This document shows, piece by piece, positions 1-5,282 of a stretch of DNA of 8,530 nucleotides. The position numbers and the translations under genes are program-made. The stretch spans positions 441,353 to 449,882 of the forward strand of contig CM001047.1 of the NCBI GenBank assembly GCA_000183865.1, in the 5' to 3' direction. The notes under the pieces are model-generated. The model saw only the letters and a list, made by a program, of their open reading frames with translations. It did no database searches and was not told the origin of the DNA. Each line of letters begins with the position of its first letter. The first letter of the stretch is position 1. Source of the stretch: Listeria marthii FSL S4-120 (lineage in GTDB: Bacteria > Bacillota > Bacilli > Lactobacillales > Listeriaceae).

Positions 1-1806
1 CTGGAAGAATATCGCGGTGAATTTAGAAGTCCGGTGTTGGCACGAGTGCATAAAACCATTGGCTCGAGCCGCATGAATATTAAGCTAAAAAGTGCGTCGC
101 TCGAGCAAAAACTGCTAACGCGTATCGAGCCGCTGCTTGTTATTGCCAAAGCATCCGGTATTTCTATCAGCGAGCGTTTACTAATGCATACGTGGAAAAA
201 ACTGCTTGAAGGCCAAGCGCACGATAGTTTGGCGGGTTGCGTTTCTGATCCTGTTGCTGAAGATATTTTGCACCGGATGAAGGAAGCTGACGAGCTGTGC
301 GATAGTATCGAAAACACGATTGTGAAGAAAATTGCTGATGATTTGATGCTTGAGGCGAATGAAATATTAGTTTTTAATACCGATTTACATGATTTTGATG
401 GATTTAAAGAAATTCAAGTAGTAACCGAGCATAAAAACATTCATTTCCCAGCATTTCCGGACGCAACGATTGTCCAAGAAGAATTCATCCCATCGCGTGA
501 AAATGTGCTAGAAGAAACGCCGGCCGGGAACCGATTTATTGAAGAACCTGGTTATTACGTGCTTCAAGTGCGTGTCAAAGTGGAGTTGCCGGGGCTTGGT
601 TACCGGGTGATTGCTTTTGAGGAGAATGACCGCGAACTTGATTCGATGGTTGCTTCCAATGATGTGGCAATCGCGAATGATTTCTACAAAATCACTTTTG
701 AAAATGGCGAAATCGCGCTTGAAAAAGCAAATGGTGAGCGCACAACTTCCTTTATTACGCTGGAAGATGATGTGAATGCGGGAGATACGTATGATTATTC
801 ACCGTTAGCCGGAGATATCGCGGAATTATTCACTTTTTCCGAAGCAAAAACGGAGAAATCAAGCGAAGTGGAACGTTTAATTTTAACAGGAAAGAACGAT
901 TTTCCGCTAGACCGTTTGACGAAAGAAGGGCATGGCGACCTACAAATCAAACTCATTTTAGAGGTAAAAAAAGGTAGCGAACTGCTGGATGTTAAAGTCG
1001 AAGTAGATAATCAAATTAAAAATCACCGTCTACGCTTGAAAGTAAACACAGGCGTGAAAACAGATTACAACATCGCGTCGCTTCCATTCGGATACATCCA
1101 AAGAAAACCAGTTGTACCATCGAATTGGCAAGAAACATACAGCGAAATGCCAATTGATATCGAGCCGTTAGAACAAAGCTTGACGCTAACAAATGAAGCA
1201 GAAAGCTGCACCATTTTCACACGCGGCGTCAAAGAATATCAACAGTTGGATCAACATTTAGCACTAACGCTACTCGCAACAACCAGCCAACTTGGAAAAC
1301 CTGATTTAGCATACCGCCCAGGCCGAGCATCAGGCGACACAACGAAAAAAGGTCACGTGCTCATCGAAACAGAAGGTGCGCAGTTACTTGGCAAACATGA
1401 ATTTTCATTAGCCATTTACCTCGGCGACCAAGCTTTCGACGAACATAAAACAGCTGAACGAACAAAAGCGTTCAACCAAGCAAACGTGTCCTACCAGCGT
1501 CAACCGTTCAACCACTTTTTACACCGTTTAGACAACAAAATCCAGAAAACAGAACGAAAATTAGGCGCAAAGCAAACATTAGGCATGTTGAATTTACCAG
1601 AAGAATATTTAGTTTCAGCGTGTCATCCGTCCTACTACTCAGCAGATAAATACATTATCCGCCTGGAAAACCCAACTAACACACCACAAAAGTTGGCACT
1701 CTCGGATATGTCATTTGAGTATGTGAATGCTATCGAAGAAGTTGTCGCAAATGACAACAACACGATTCCGACATATGGCGCTGTGACATTGCGATTAGAA
1801 ATATAG
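1..1806 (+). CDS. GH38 alpha-mannosidase, C-terminal part (5' end outside window)
   Basis: The frame is open from base 1, so 601 residues are visible and the N-terminus is missing. GTG at 34 and ATG at 73 are internal codons, not starts. Family members such as E. coli MngB are near 880 residues, so roughly 280 are probably missing, including the first zinc ligands and the nucleophile. What is visible is the end of the catalytic domain: a motif RVHKTIGSSRMNIK near residues 15-28 and EGQAHDSLAGC near residues 70-80. His74-Asp75 corresponds to the His-Asp of the conserved HHDAITG/PHDSICG segment, whose His is a zinc ligand in GH38 enzymes. The rest is the beta-rich C-terminal mannosidase region. 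The enzyme would hydrolyse alpha-mannosides in the cytoplasm, possibly phosphorylated ones imported by a PTS as with MngB. In Listeria I recall PTS fructose/mannose-family genes just upstream, which cannot be seen here. A strong terminator follows the TAG stop within a few bases, so this is the last gene of its operon. Confidence 0.88.
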   Translation: MEEYRGEFRSPVLARVHKTIGSSRMNIKLKSASLEQKLLTRIEPLLVIAKASGISISERLLMHTWKKLLEGQAHDSLAGCVSDPVAEDILHRMKEADELCDSIENTIVKKIADDLMLEANEILVFNTDLHDFDGFKEIQVVTEHKNIHFPAFPDATIVQEEFIPSRENVLEETPAGNRFIEEPGYYVLQVRVKVELPGLGYRVIAFEENDRELDSMVASNDVAIANDFYKITFENGEIALEKANGERTTSFITLEDDVNAGDTYDYSPLAGDIAELFTFSEAKTEKSSEVERLILTGKNDFPLDRLTKEGHGDLQIKLILEVKKGSELLDVKVEVDNQIKNHRLRLKVNTGVKTDYNIASLPFGYIQRKPVVPSNWQETYSEMPIDIEPLEQSLTLTNEAESCTIFTRGVKEYQQLDQHLALTLLATTSQLGKPDLAYRPGRASGDTTKKGHVLIETEGAQLLGKHEFSLAIYLGDQAFDEHKTAERTKAFNQANVSYQRQPFNHFLHRLDNKIQKTERKLGAKQTLGMLNLPEEYLVSACHPSYYSADKYIIRLENPTNTPQKLALSDMSFEYVNAIEEVVANDNNTIPTYGAVTLRLEI

Positions 1807-1810
1807 AAAG

Positions 1811-1847
1811 AAAACTTGCTCAAAGTATTTATTTTGAGCAAGTTTTT
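1811..1847 (+). terminator. Intrinsic terminator of the mannosidase operon
   Basis: A perfect 14-bp inverted repeat, AAAACTTGCTCAAA (1811-1824) with TTTGAGCAAGTTTT (1833-1846), has an 8-nt loop and runs into a T tract. It starts 5 bases after the mannosidase stop. The A/T flanks make it potentially bidirectional, but no minus-strand gene ends here. Confidence 0.93.
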
Positions 1848-1859
1848 ATTTATGTTGGA

Positions 1860-1888
1860 TTGCAATGAGTTATTAAACATGGTATCTT
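1860..1888 (+). promoter_or_regulatory. Weak candidate sigma-A promoter of the 171-residue gene
   Basis: TTGCAA (1860-1865) and TATCTT (1883-1888) are separated by 17 bases, and each matches 4 of 6 consensus positions. A promoter is expected here because a strong terminator isolates the gene from the mannosidase. The predicted start, near 1895, falls inside the cre-like site at 1893-1907. Confidence 0.35.
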
Positions 1889-1892
1889 TGGA

Positions 1893-1907
1893 TTGAAAAC
1901 GCTTTAA
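1893..1907 (+). promoter_or_regulatory. cre-like site (CcpA operator candidate)
   Basis: TTGAAAACGCTTTAA fits the cre consensus WTGNAANCGNWNNCW at every fixed position except the last C, which is A. It lies about 35 bases upstream of the 171-residue gene and over its predicted transcription start, a position that would repress. One mismatch in an AT-rich genome can arise by chance, so this is only a candidate. Confidence 0.35.
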
Positions 1908-1942
1908 CTGGCAGAATCATTTTCAAAAAAGGAGATAGAGAA

Positions 1943-2458
1943 ATGAATCGACAACAATTAGAGAAATTGAATCGGGATTGTATCTATGAAGTGTATGAAG
2001 ATAGGGAAGAAACTAATGAATTTTATATGGGATACATAAAAGCAATTTTTAAAAAGTACATTATAATAGAAAATTATCATAGAAGTGGTCAGTTTGATGG
2101 TTTTGCTATTATCGCCAATGAAAACATTTTTAAAATTCAAAAAGATACCAAATATCTGGAGCCCTATAAAAATGTGAAATCAGCTCAAATGCAAATGCCG
2201 GAATTAAGTAGCAAAGGAGATACCCTATATAATTTTCTTCAGTGGGCGAAAGAAAATAAGAAAATAGTAGAGTTAGCAACAGTTTGGGATGAACTAATTA
2301 TTGGGGAGATTGACGTGCTTGATGATGAGTTGATATCAATGAACGTTCTTTTGTCTGATGATTTTTCACCTGATGGGAAATGTTTTATTGAATTTGAATC
2401 GATTCTAGATGTTTGTGTGGATACGTTGAAATTGCGATTTATGGAAGAACGTTGTTAA
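1943..2458 (+). CDS. Hypothetical protein, 171 residues, probable internal duplication
   Basis: I do not recognise the family. The start is supported by AAGGAG at about 1930-1935, 8 or so bases before ATG. The protein is cytosolic in character: no signal peptide, no membrane segment, acidic, and rich in beta-prone stretches. It appears to hold two related halves of about 50 residues. Residues 28-73 and about 118-168 share a small residue and Gly (MGYI against IGEI), alternating hydrophobics, an (F/P)DG turn at 51-53 and 143-145, then a hydrophobic strand and a Asp-Thr-x-(Lys) segment at 68 and 160. This could be a pair of small beta-barrels. A helix (about 92-108, with LYNFLQWAKENKK) links them. 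Its transcript should run into the shared terminator at 2551-2588 and so pass through the antitoxin RNA sequence downstream. I do not recall a counterpart between mannosidase and lysR in L. monocytogenes EGD-e, so it may be accessory. Confidence 0.8.
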   Translation: MNRQQLEKLNRDCIYEVYEDREETNEFYMGYIKAIFKKYIIIENYHRSGQFDGFAIIANENIFKIQKDTKYLEPYKNVKSAQMQMPELSSKGDTLYNFLQWAKENKKIVELATVWDELIIGEIDVLDDELISMNVLLSDDFSPDGKCFIEFESILDVCVDTLKLRFMEERC

Positions 2459-2493
2459 AAGCTTTTATTTTTCCGTGTGAGTGTCTCCGTGAG

Positions 2494-2521
2494 TTGTATT
2501 TTTCCTAATAAGTGTTATAAT
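2494..2521 (+). promoter_or_regulatory. Promoter of antitoxin RNA (RNA II-like)
   Basis: TTGTAT (2494-2499), a 16-base spacer and a perfect TATAAT (2516-2521) form a good sigma-A promoter, strengthened by an extended -10 element (TGTTATAAT from 2513). No plus-strand ORF follows before the terminator at 2551. The product is therefore a short untranslated RNA starting near 2528. A strong promoter is what a type I antitoxin, which must outnumber its target, would need. Confidence 0.8.
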
Positions 2522-2534
2522 AAAGTTGGAAAAT

Positions 2535-2550
2535 GAATCATTTAATGCAC
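2535..2550 (+). repeat. Direct repeat DRa, antitoxin copy
   Basis: GAATCATTTAATGCAC is identical to the 16 bases at 2710-2725. It lies in the 5' part of the antitoxin RNA. A second shorter repeat, TGGAAAA, precedes it at 2527-2533 (other copy 2698-2704). Paired direct repeats flanking the toxin gene are the signature of par loci. Confidence 0.9.
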
Positions 2551-2588
2551 AAAAACCCCCGAGTCCGGCTAAAGACCTCGGGGGTTTT
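2551..2588. terminator. Shared bidirectional terminator of toxin and antitoxin RNAs
   Basis: CCCCCGAG (2556-2563) and CTCGGGGG (2577-2584) form an 8-bp GC-rich stem with a 13-nt loop, flanked by AAAAA on the left and TTTT on the right, so it terminates in both directions. It ends the plus-strand antitoxin RNA and the minus-strand toxin mRNA, and probably the 171-residue gene's mRNA as well. In pAD1 par the terminator loop is the first contact between RNA I and RNA II. Both loops here hold a YUNR match (CUAA on plus, UUUA on minus). Confidence 0.92.
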
Positions 2589-2592
2589 CTTG

Positions 2593-2647
2593 TGGTTAGA
2601 ACGGTTGCCGTCTACTTATGTTTTTTATCACTGCGATGTTCTAACCA
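2593..2647. repeat. 10-bp inverted repeat around the toxin 3' end
   Basis: TGGTTAGAAC (2593-2602) and GTTCTAACCA (2638-2647) are perfect reverse complements separated by 35 bases. In the toxin mRNA this would form a stem enclosing the last codons and stop of the toxin, possibly stabilising the RNA or limiting premature translation. It lacks a T tract, so it is not a terminator. Confidence 0.7.
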
Positions 2648-2716
2648 ATATTTGTAGGTAGCTAAAGTAATTCCTACAAAAATCGGAGCGATAAGACTGG
2701 AAAAAAATAGAATCAT
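2612..2716 (-). CDS. Fst-family type I toxin, 34-residue membrane peptide
   Basis: The 34-residue peptide starts at ATG 2716-2714 with a strong Shine-Dalgarno (GGGAGGT, 2730-2724) 8 bases upstream and ends at TAG (2614-2612). Residues 2-19 are one hydrophobic membrane segment containing IAPIFVG (residues 9-15). That heptapeptide is identical to the core of the pAD1 Fst toxin as I recall it, and PxFVG is the family hallmark. A charged, polar tail follows (YKYWLEHRSDKKHK), again as in Fst. The usual length is about 30-35 residues. Fst toxins insert in the membrane and disturb envelope and chromosome segregation when unrepressed. The direct repeats, convergent antitoxin promoter and shared terminator around it make this a toxin gene rather than a chance ORF. 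On plasmids such loci stabilise inheritance. The role of a chromosomal copy cannot be read from sequence. Confidence 0.88.
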   Translation of the reverse strand: MILFFSSLIAPIFVGITLATYKYWLEHRSDKKHK

Positions 2717-2725
2717 TTAATGCAC
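2710..2725 (+). repeat. Direct repeat DRa, toxin copy over the start codon
   Basis: GAATCATTTAATGCAC is identical to 2535-2550. Read on the minus strand it contains the toxin ATG (2716-2714) and the first base or two of the Shine-Dalgarno. Antitoxin RNA paired here would block ribosome access. The companion repeat TGGAAAA lies at 2698-2704. Confidence 0.9.
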
Positions 2726-2737
2726 CTCCCTTCAAAA

Positions 2738-2773
2738 GAACAATGTTCCTATTGTTCGTCTGAAGGTAGACGA
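2738..2773 (-). promoter_or_regulatory. Tandem 5'-UTR hairpins of the toxin mRNA
   Basis: Two perfect hairpins lie in the leader: a 6-bp stem (2773-2768 with 2761-2756, loop ACCTTC) and a 7-bp stem (2757-2751 with 2744-2738, loop AGGAAC). They overlap by two bases, so one loses a pair when both form. They match the 5' stem-loop and upstream helix of pAD1 RNA I, which protect the RNA and hide the ribosome site. The first loop ACCTTC is also complementary to GAAGG at the start of the Shine-Dalgarno region (2734-2730), so it could occlude the RBS directly. Confidence 0.65.
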
Positions 2774-2780
2774 CTTAATT

Positions 2781-2809
2781 ATTATAGCGCGCTCACATAA
2801 TTTAAAGAG
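2781..2809 (-). promoter_or_regulatory. Promoter of the toxin mRNA
   Basis: On the minus strand a perfect TATAAT lies at 2786-2781. The region 17 bases upstream (CTCTTT, 2809-2804) is a poor -35 and there is no TG extension, so this promoter looks weaker than the one facing it. The predicted start is near 2774. Confidence 0.6.
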
Positions 2810-2838
2810 ATGTTTTAAAGAATAAAAATAAATCCATA

Positions 2839-2881
2839 AAAAGCAGCAATGAAACTAATTTTAGTTTTATTGCTGCTTTTT
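2839..2881. terminator. Terminator of the LysR gene, symmetrical
   Basis: A 20-bp nearly perfect stem pairs 2839-2858 with 2861-2880 (one G-U) around a 2-nt loop, flanked by A and T tracts. On the minus strand it follows the lysR stop codon (2888-2886) within 5 bases and separates lysR from the toxin promoter just beyond. By symmetry it could also stop plus-strand transcripts. Confidence 0.9.
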
Positions 2882-2885
2882 TTAC

Positions 2886-3761
2886 TTATTTTGTCATTTC
2901 TTTTTCTATCAACCGCAAAAATTCCTTCGCTGCGCTCGAAAAAGTGGGATTCTTTTTCCAAACAATGCTTATTCCAGCAGTTAGGGGCGGCGAAAAAGGA
3001 ATGAATTTCAAATTTGTATTGTCCGTGTTTATAATGCCATCGATACAAAGAATACTGGCAATATTTTCTTTAGCTAAAAGCGAGGCATTATAAAGCAAAT
3101 TATATCTACCAATCACATTCAATTGTTCGAAATGTTCTCCTAACCAACTTGCTAGTTGATTATCCACGAAAGATTGATTCGAAGCCATTATTGGATTTTT
3201 TTGAATATCACCGGGAGTTATAACTTTTTTTTGCGCTAAAGGATGGGCTGTATTTACTAAAATTCCCCATCTGTCTACTAAAGAAAGCTGCAAATATTCG
3301 TATGCCTGCATTTCAACAGGATTAATGACCAACCCAAAATCCAGCAGCCCGTGCTCAATTTTTTCTAAAACATCGTCGGCGTTACCACTATGTAGTTGAA
3401 ACGTAATCTCGGGATGTATTTCTCTCAGCTGATGAATGACACTACCAATAAACTCAAAACCTCTCGTTTCCCCAGCACCTATCGTTATTTTCCCACTAAT
3501 TGTTTCATTTTGTAGCAAGTTCGAAGTTGTTAATTCGACTAAAGATAAAATCTCCTTCGCGCGATTTGCCAAGTAAACCCCATCTTCTGTTAAGGTAATA
3601 GAACGATTTCCGCGAATAAACAGCGTTATGCCTAATTCTTCCTCAAGTTCCTTCAATTGTTTAGAAAGCGTTGGCTGAGAAAGATGAAGTACTTCCGCCG
3701 CTTTACTAATCGTCTTTTCACGAGCGACAGTTAAAAAATAATTTAACACACGTAATTCCAT
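2886..3761 (-). CDS. LysR-family transcriptional regulator
   Basis: The 291-residue length is typical of the family. Residues 1-60 are the winged helix-turn-helix, with the recognition region ISKAAEVLHLSQPTLSKQLKELEEELG at about 18-44 followed by FIRGNRSITLTEDG. About residues 90-290 are the periplasmic-binding-fold effector domain that senses a small ligand. The start is supported by AAGGAGAG about 6 bases before ATG on the minus strand. The gene is divergent from an acetyltransferase-SDR operon across a 117-bp gap, the classic arrangement for a LysR activator of its neighbours. From memory it matches lmo0430 of L. monocytogenes. The effector is unknown. A short dyad at 3790-3801 is a candidate binding site. 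Confidence 0.92.
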   Translation of the reverse strand: MELRVLNYFLTVAREKTISKAAEVLHLSQPTLSKQLKELEEELGITLFIRGNRSITLTEDGVYLANRAKEILSLVELTTSNLLQNETISGKITIGAGETRGFEFIGSVIHQLREIHPEITFQLHSGNADDVLEKIEHGLLDFGLVINPVEMQAYEYLQLSLVDRWGILVNTAHPLAQKKVITPGDIQKNPIMASNQSFVDNQLASWLGEHFEQLNVIGRYNLLYNASLLAKENIASILCIDGIINTDNTNLKFIPFSPPLTAGISIVWKKNPTFSSAAKEFLRLIEKEMTK

Positions 3762-3789
3762 GAGACTCTCCTTCCTATAACCAAAACAA

Positions 3790-3801
3790 ATAGTTGGCTA
3801 T
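3790..3801. promoter_or_regulatory. Candidate LysR operator in the divergent promoter region
   Basis: ATAG-TTGG-CTAT is a 12-bp dyad between the divergent genes. It sits about 55 bases before the predicted acetyltransferase start and close to the probable lysR start, where a LysR protein could activate one way and repress itself the other way. A second dyad, ATAA-N3-TTAT, is nearby at about 3807-3817. The AT-rich context makes chance dyads common. Confidence 0.35.
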
Positions 3802-3803
3802 GA

Positions 3804-3809
3804 TTTATA
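3804..3809 (-). promoter_or_regulatory. Candidate -10 element of the lysR promoter
   Basis: TATAAA on the minus strand (3809-3804) is the best -10 in the divergent region for lysR. No convincing -35 lies 16-18 bases upstream (AAAGTT with a 17-base spacer), as is common for activator- or self-regulated genes. Confidence 0.35.
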
Positions 3810-3814
3810 AGTAT

Positions 3815-3843
3815 TATTCAATTATAACTTTTCTCCGTATAAT
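3815..3843 (+). promoter_or_regulatory. Promoter of the acetyltransferase-SDR operon
   Basis: A perfect TATAAT lies at 3838-3843, 17 bases after a poor -35 (TATTCA, 3815-3820). A good -10 with a weak -35 suits a promoter needing an activator such as the divergent LysR protein. Start is expected near 3850, leaving a leader of about 29 nt. Confidence 0.6.
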
Positions 3844-3878
3844 TAAGAAGTAAAAGATTTTCGGGGGGAGAGTGCATA

Positions 3879-4445
3879 ATGATACAAGATTTACAGAAAA
3901 GAATTGTCGGTAAAGAAATTCTGCAAGGATCAAATCTTTCAAATGAAATTCATGAGGTAAAGCAAAACAACGAACAATTAATCGTCGAACTAAATACCAA
4001 ATATCATTCAAAAAAAGAAATAACGAAATGCCTCAGTGAAATCACCGGAAAACCTGTGGACTCTTCTGTTGATGTCTCACTTCCTTTTTATAGCGACTTC
4101 GGGAAACATATTACTTTTGGAAAAAATATCTTTATCAATTTAAATGTAACTTTCGTAGATTTGGGCGGGATTACGATTGATGATAATGTTTTAATTGGCC
4201 CGGGAGCAAGACTTGTGACCGTCAACCATTTAGTCAGCCCTAAAAAAAGACGTGGACTACGGGTAGCCCCAATTTATGTGAAGAAAAACGCCTGGATTGG
4301 CGCAAATGCGACGATATTATCAGGGGTAACAATTGGTGAAAATGCCATCGTTGCTGCGGATGCTACCGTCACAAGAGATGTCCCAGCAAACGTTGTCGTC
4401 GCCGGAAGCCCCGCCAAACAAATTCGTAAAATTATTGAGGAATAA
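3879..4445 (+). CDS. Hexapeptide-repeat acetyltransferase (LacA/Maa/NodL type)
   Basis: The 188-residue protein belongs to the left-handed beta-helix acetyltransferases, which move acetyl from acetyl-CoA to a sugar or small-molecule hydroxyl in the cytoplasm. An N-terminal helical segment (residues 1-60) is followed by hexapeptide repeats from about residue 78: ITFGKN, ITIDDN, VLIGPG, then AWIGAN, ATILSG, VTIGEN, AIVAAD, ATVTRD, ending in the family-typical VVVAGSPAKQIRKI (172-185). His117 in VTVNHLVSP matches the catalytic His of LacA/Maa. The start has a purine-rich RBS (GGGGGGAG) 8 bases before ATG. The substrate is not evident. Despite homology to maltose and galactoside acetyltransferases, no sugar genes accompany it. 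It is first in a two-gene operon with the SDR 13 bases downstream. Confidence 0.9.
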   Translation: MIQDLQKRIVGKEILQGSNLSNEIHEVKQNNEQLIVELNTKYHSKKEITKCLSEITGKPVDSSVDVSLPFYSDFGKHITFGKNIFINLNVTFVDLGGITIDDNVLIGPGARLVTVNHLVSPKKRRGLRVAPIYVKKNAWIGANATILSGVTIGENAIVAADATVTRDVPANVVVAGSPAKQIRKIIEE

Positions 4446-4458
4446 GGAGAGATAACCA

Positions 4459-5205
4459 ATGACAATCAAAAATAAAGTAATTATTATAACCGGAGCATCA
4501 TCCGGAATTGGTGAAGCAACAGCTTTACTTTTAGCTGAAAAAGGGGCGAAATTAGTTCTTGCTGCTCGTCGCGTTGAAAAGCTGGAAAAAATTGTTCAAA
4601 CCATTAAAGCGAGTTCAGGTGAAGCAATTTTTGCCAAAACGGATGTAACAAAACGTGAAGATAATAAGAAATTAGTAGAATTAGCGATTGAAACATACGG
4701 AAAAGTGGATGCAATCTTTTTAAATGCGGGAATAATGCCGAATTCGCCATTATCGGCTTTAAAAGAAGACGAATGGGAGCAAATGATTGATATCAATATT
4801 AAAGGTGTGCTAAATGGAATTGCGGCTGTGCTGCCTTCTTTCATCGCTCAAAAATCCGGACACATCATCGCAACTTCTTCTGTAGCAGGATTAAAAGCAT
4901 ATCCCGGCGGCGCAGTATATGGCGCTACTAAATGGGCAGTCCGTGACCTAATGGAAGTATTACGAATGGAGTCAGCCCAAGAAGGAACCAACATCCGCAC
5001 CGCGACCATTTATCCAGCAGCCATCAATACAGAATTACTAGAAACGATTACAGATAAAGAAACCGAGCAAGGGATGACCAATTTATATAAACAATATGGC
5101 ATCACACCTGATCGTATCGCGAGCATTGTTGCTTATGCCATTGACCAGCCCGAAGACGTAAACGTAAATGAATTCACAGTAGGTCCAACTAGTCAACCGT
5201 GGTAA
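4459..5205 (+). CDS. Short-chain dehydrogenase/reductase (classical SDR)
   Basis: At 248 residues this is a full classical SDR, an NAD(P)-dependent oxidoreductase. The Rossmann motif TGASSGIG is at residues 11-18. Arg37-Arg38 after the second strand suggests NADP(H). The structural NAG is at 89-91. The catalytic tetrad is Asn113, Ser141, Tyr154 and Lys158 (YGATK), and the late segment IYPAAINTEL (184-193) is the usual PG-motif region with Pro-Ala replacing Pro-Gly. The RBS AAGGAGA overlaps the acetyltransferase stop codon, indicating co-transcription and perhaps coupling. The substrate is unknown. Close relatives are often annotated as clavaldehyde dehydrogenase/YdfG-like, which is not evidence of substrate. 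From memory the gene matches lmo0432, the last gene before inlA in L. monocytogenes. Confidence 0.93.
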   Translation: MTIKNKVIIITGASSGIGEATALLLAEKGAKLVLAARRVEKLEKIVQTIKASSGEAIFAKTDVTKREDNKKLVELAIETYGKVDAIFLNAGIMPNSPLSALKEDEWEQMIDINIKGVLNGIAAVLPSFIAQKSGHIIATSSVAGLKAYPGGAVYGATKWAVRDLMEVLRMESAQEGTNIRTATIYPAAINTELLETITDKETEQGMTNLYKQYGITPDRIASIVAYAIDQPEDVNVNEFTVGPTSQPW

Positions 5206-5210
5206 GTGGA

Positions 5211-5251
5211 AAAAACCTTAAACCGAAGAATTATCGGTTCAAGGTTTTTTT
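5211..5251 (+). terminator. Terminator of the acetyltransferase-SDR operon
   Basis: AAAAACCTTAAACCGA (5211-5226) pairs with TCGGTTCAAGGTTTTT (5234-5249) with one A-C mismatch and a 7-nt loop, then a T tract. It starts 5 bases after the SDR stop. Confidence 0.93.
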
Positions 5252-5282
5252 GCGGAATTGAGCATAATTATTCTGATAAAGA

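Larger units (their letters stand above)
2528..2590 (+). ncRNA. Putative type I antitoxin RNA (RNA II / anti-Fst type)
   Basis: The predicted transcript runs from about 2528 to the end of the shared terminator, about 60 nt, close to the ~65 nt of RNA II of the pAD1 par locus. Its 5' half carries TGGAAAA (2527-2533) and GAATCATTTAATGCAC (2535-2550). Both are repeated in direct orientation at the toxin start on the opposite transcript (2698-2704 and 2710-2725). Because the two RNAs are convergent, each repeat gives antisense complementarity. The 16-nt one covers the toxin AUG and reaches the Shine-Dalgarno. The 3' half is the terminator hairpin, fully complementary to the end of the toxin mRNA. 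Its loop contains CUAA, which fits the YUNR U-turn motif used for kissing in antisense RNAs. The ends are predicted, not measured. Confidence 0.78.
2552..2774 (-). ncRNA. Toxin mRNA (RNA I-like), predicted extent
   Basis: From the TATAAT at 2781-2786 (minus strand) the transcript should start near 2774 and end at the shared terminator, about 220 nt, similar to the ~210-nt RNA I of pAD1. Its 5' UTR of about 58 nt folds into two adjacent perfect hairpins: TCGTCT/AGACGA (2773-2756, 6-nt loop) and GAACAAT/ATTGTTC (2757-2738, 6-nt loop). The second ends a few bases before the Shine-Dalgarno. The 5' CGTCTAC (2772-2766) is also complementary to GTAGACG (2615-2609), which overlaps the toxin stop codon, so a long-range 5'-3' fold is possible. 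A 10-bp inverted repeat (2593-2602 with 2638-2647) lies around the end of the coding region. Confidence 0.7.

Noticed and set aside
34..36. GTG at 34 as the start of the mannosidase
   Set aside because: The frame is open from base 1, with no RBS before the GTG, and a GH38 enzyme needs an N-terminal catalytic part that is missing, so the gene is cut by the window edge.
1635..1880. Minus-strand ORF of 81 codons over the mannosidase end
   Set aside because: It overlaps the well-supported mannosidase frame and reads through the strong terminator at 1811-1847. It has no family resemblance.
2815..3048. Minus-strand ORF of 77 codons at the end of lysR
   Set aside because: It lies mostly inside the lysR coding frame and its terminator hairpin, and is a shadow of a clear LysR protein.
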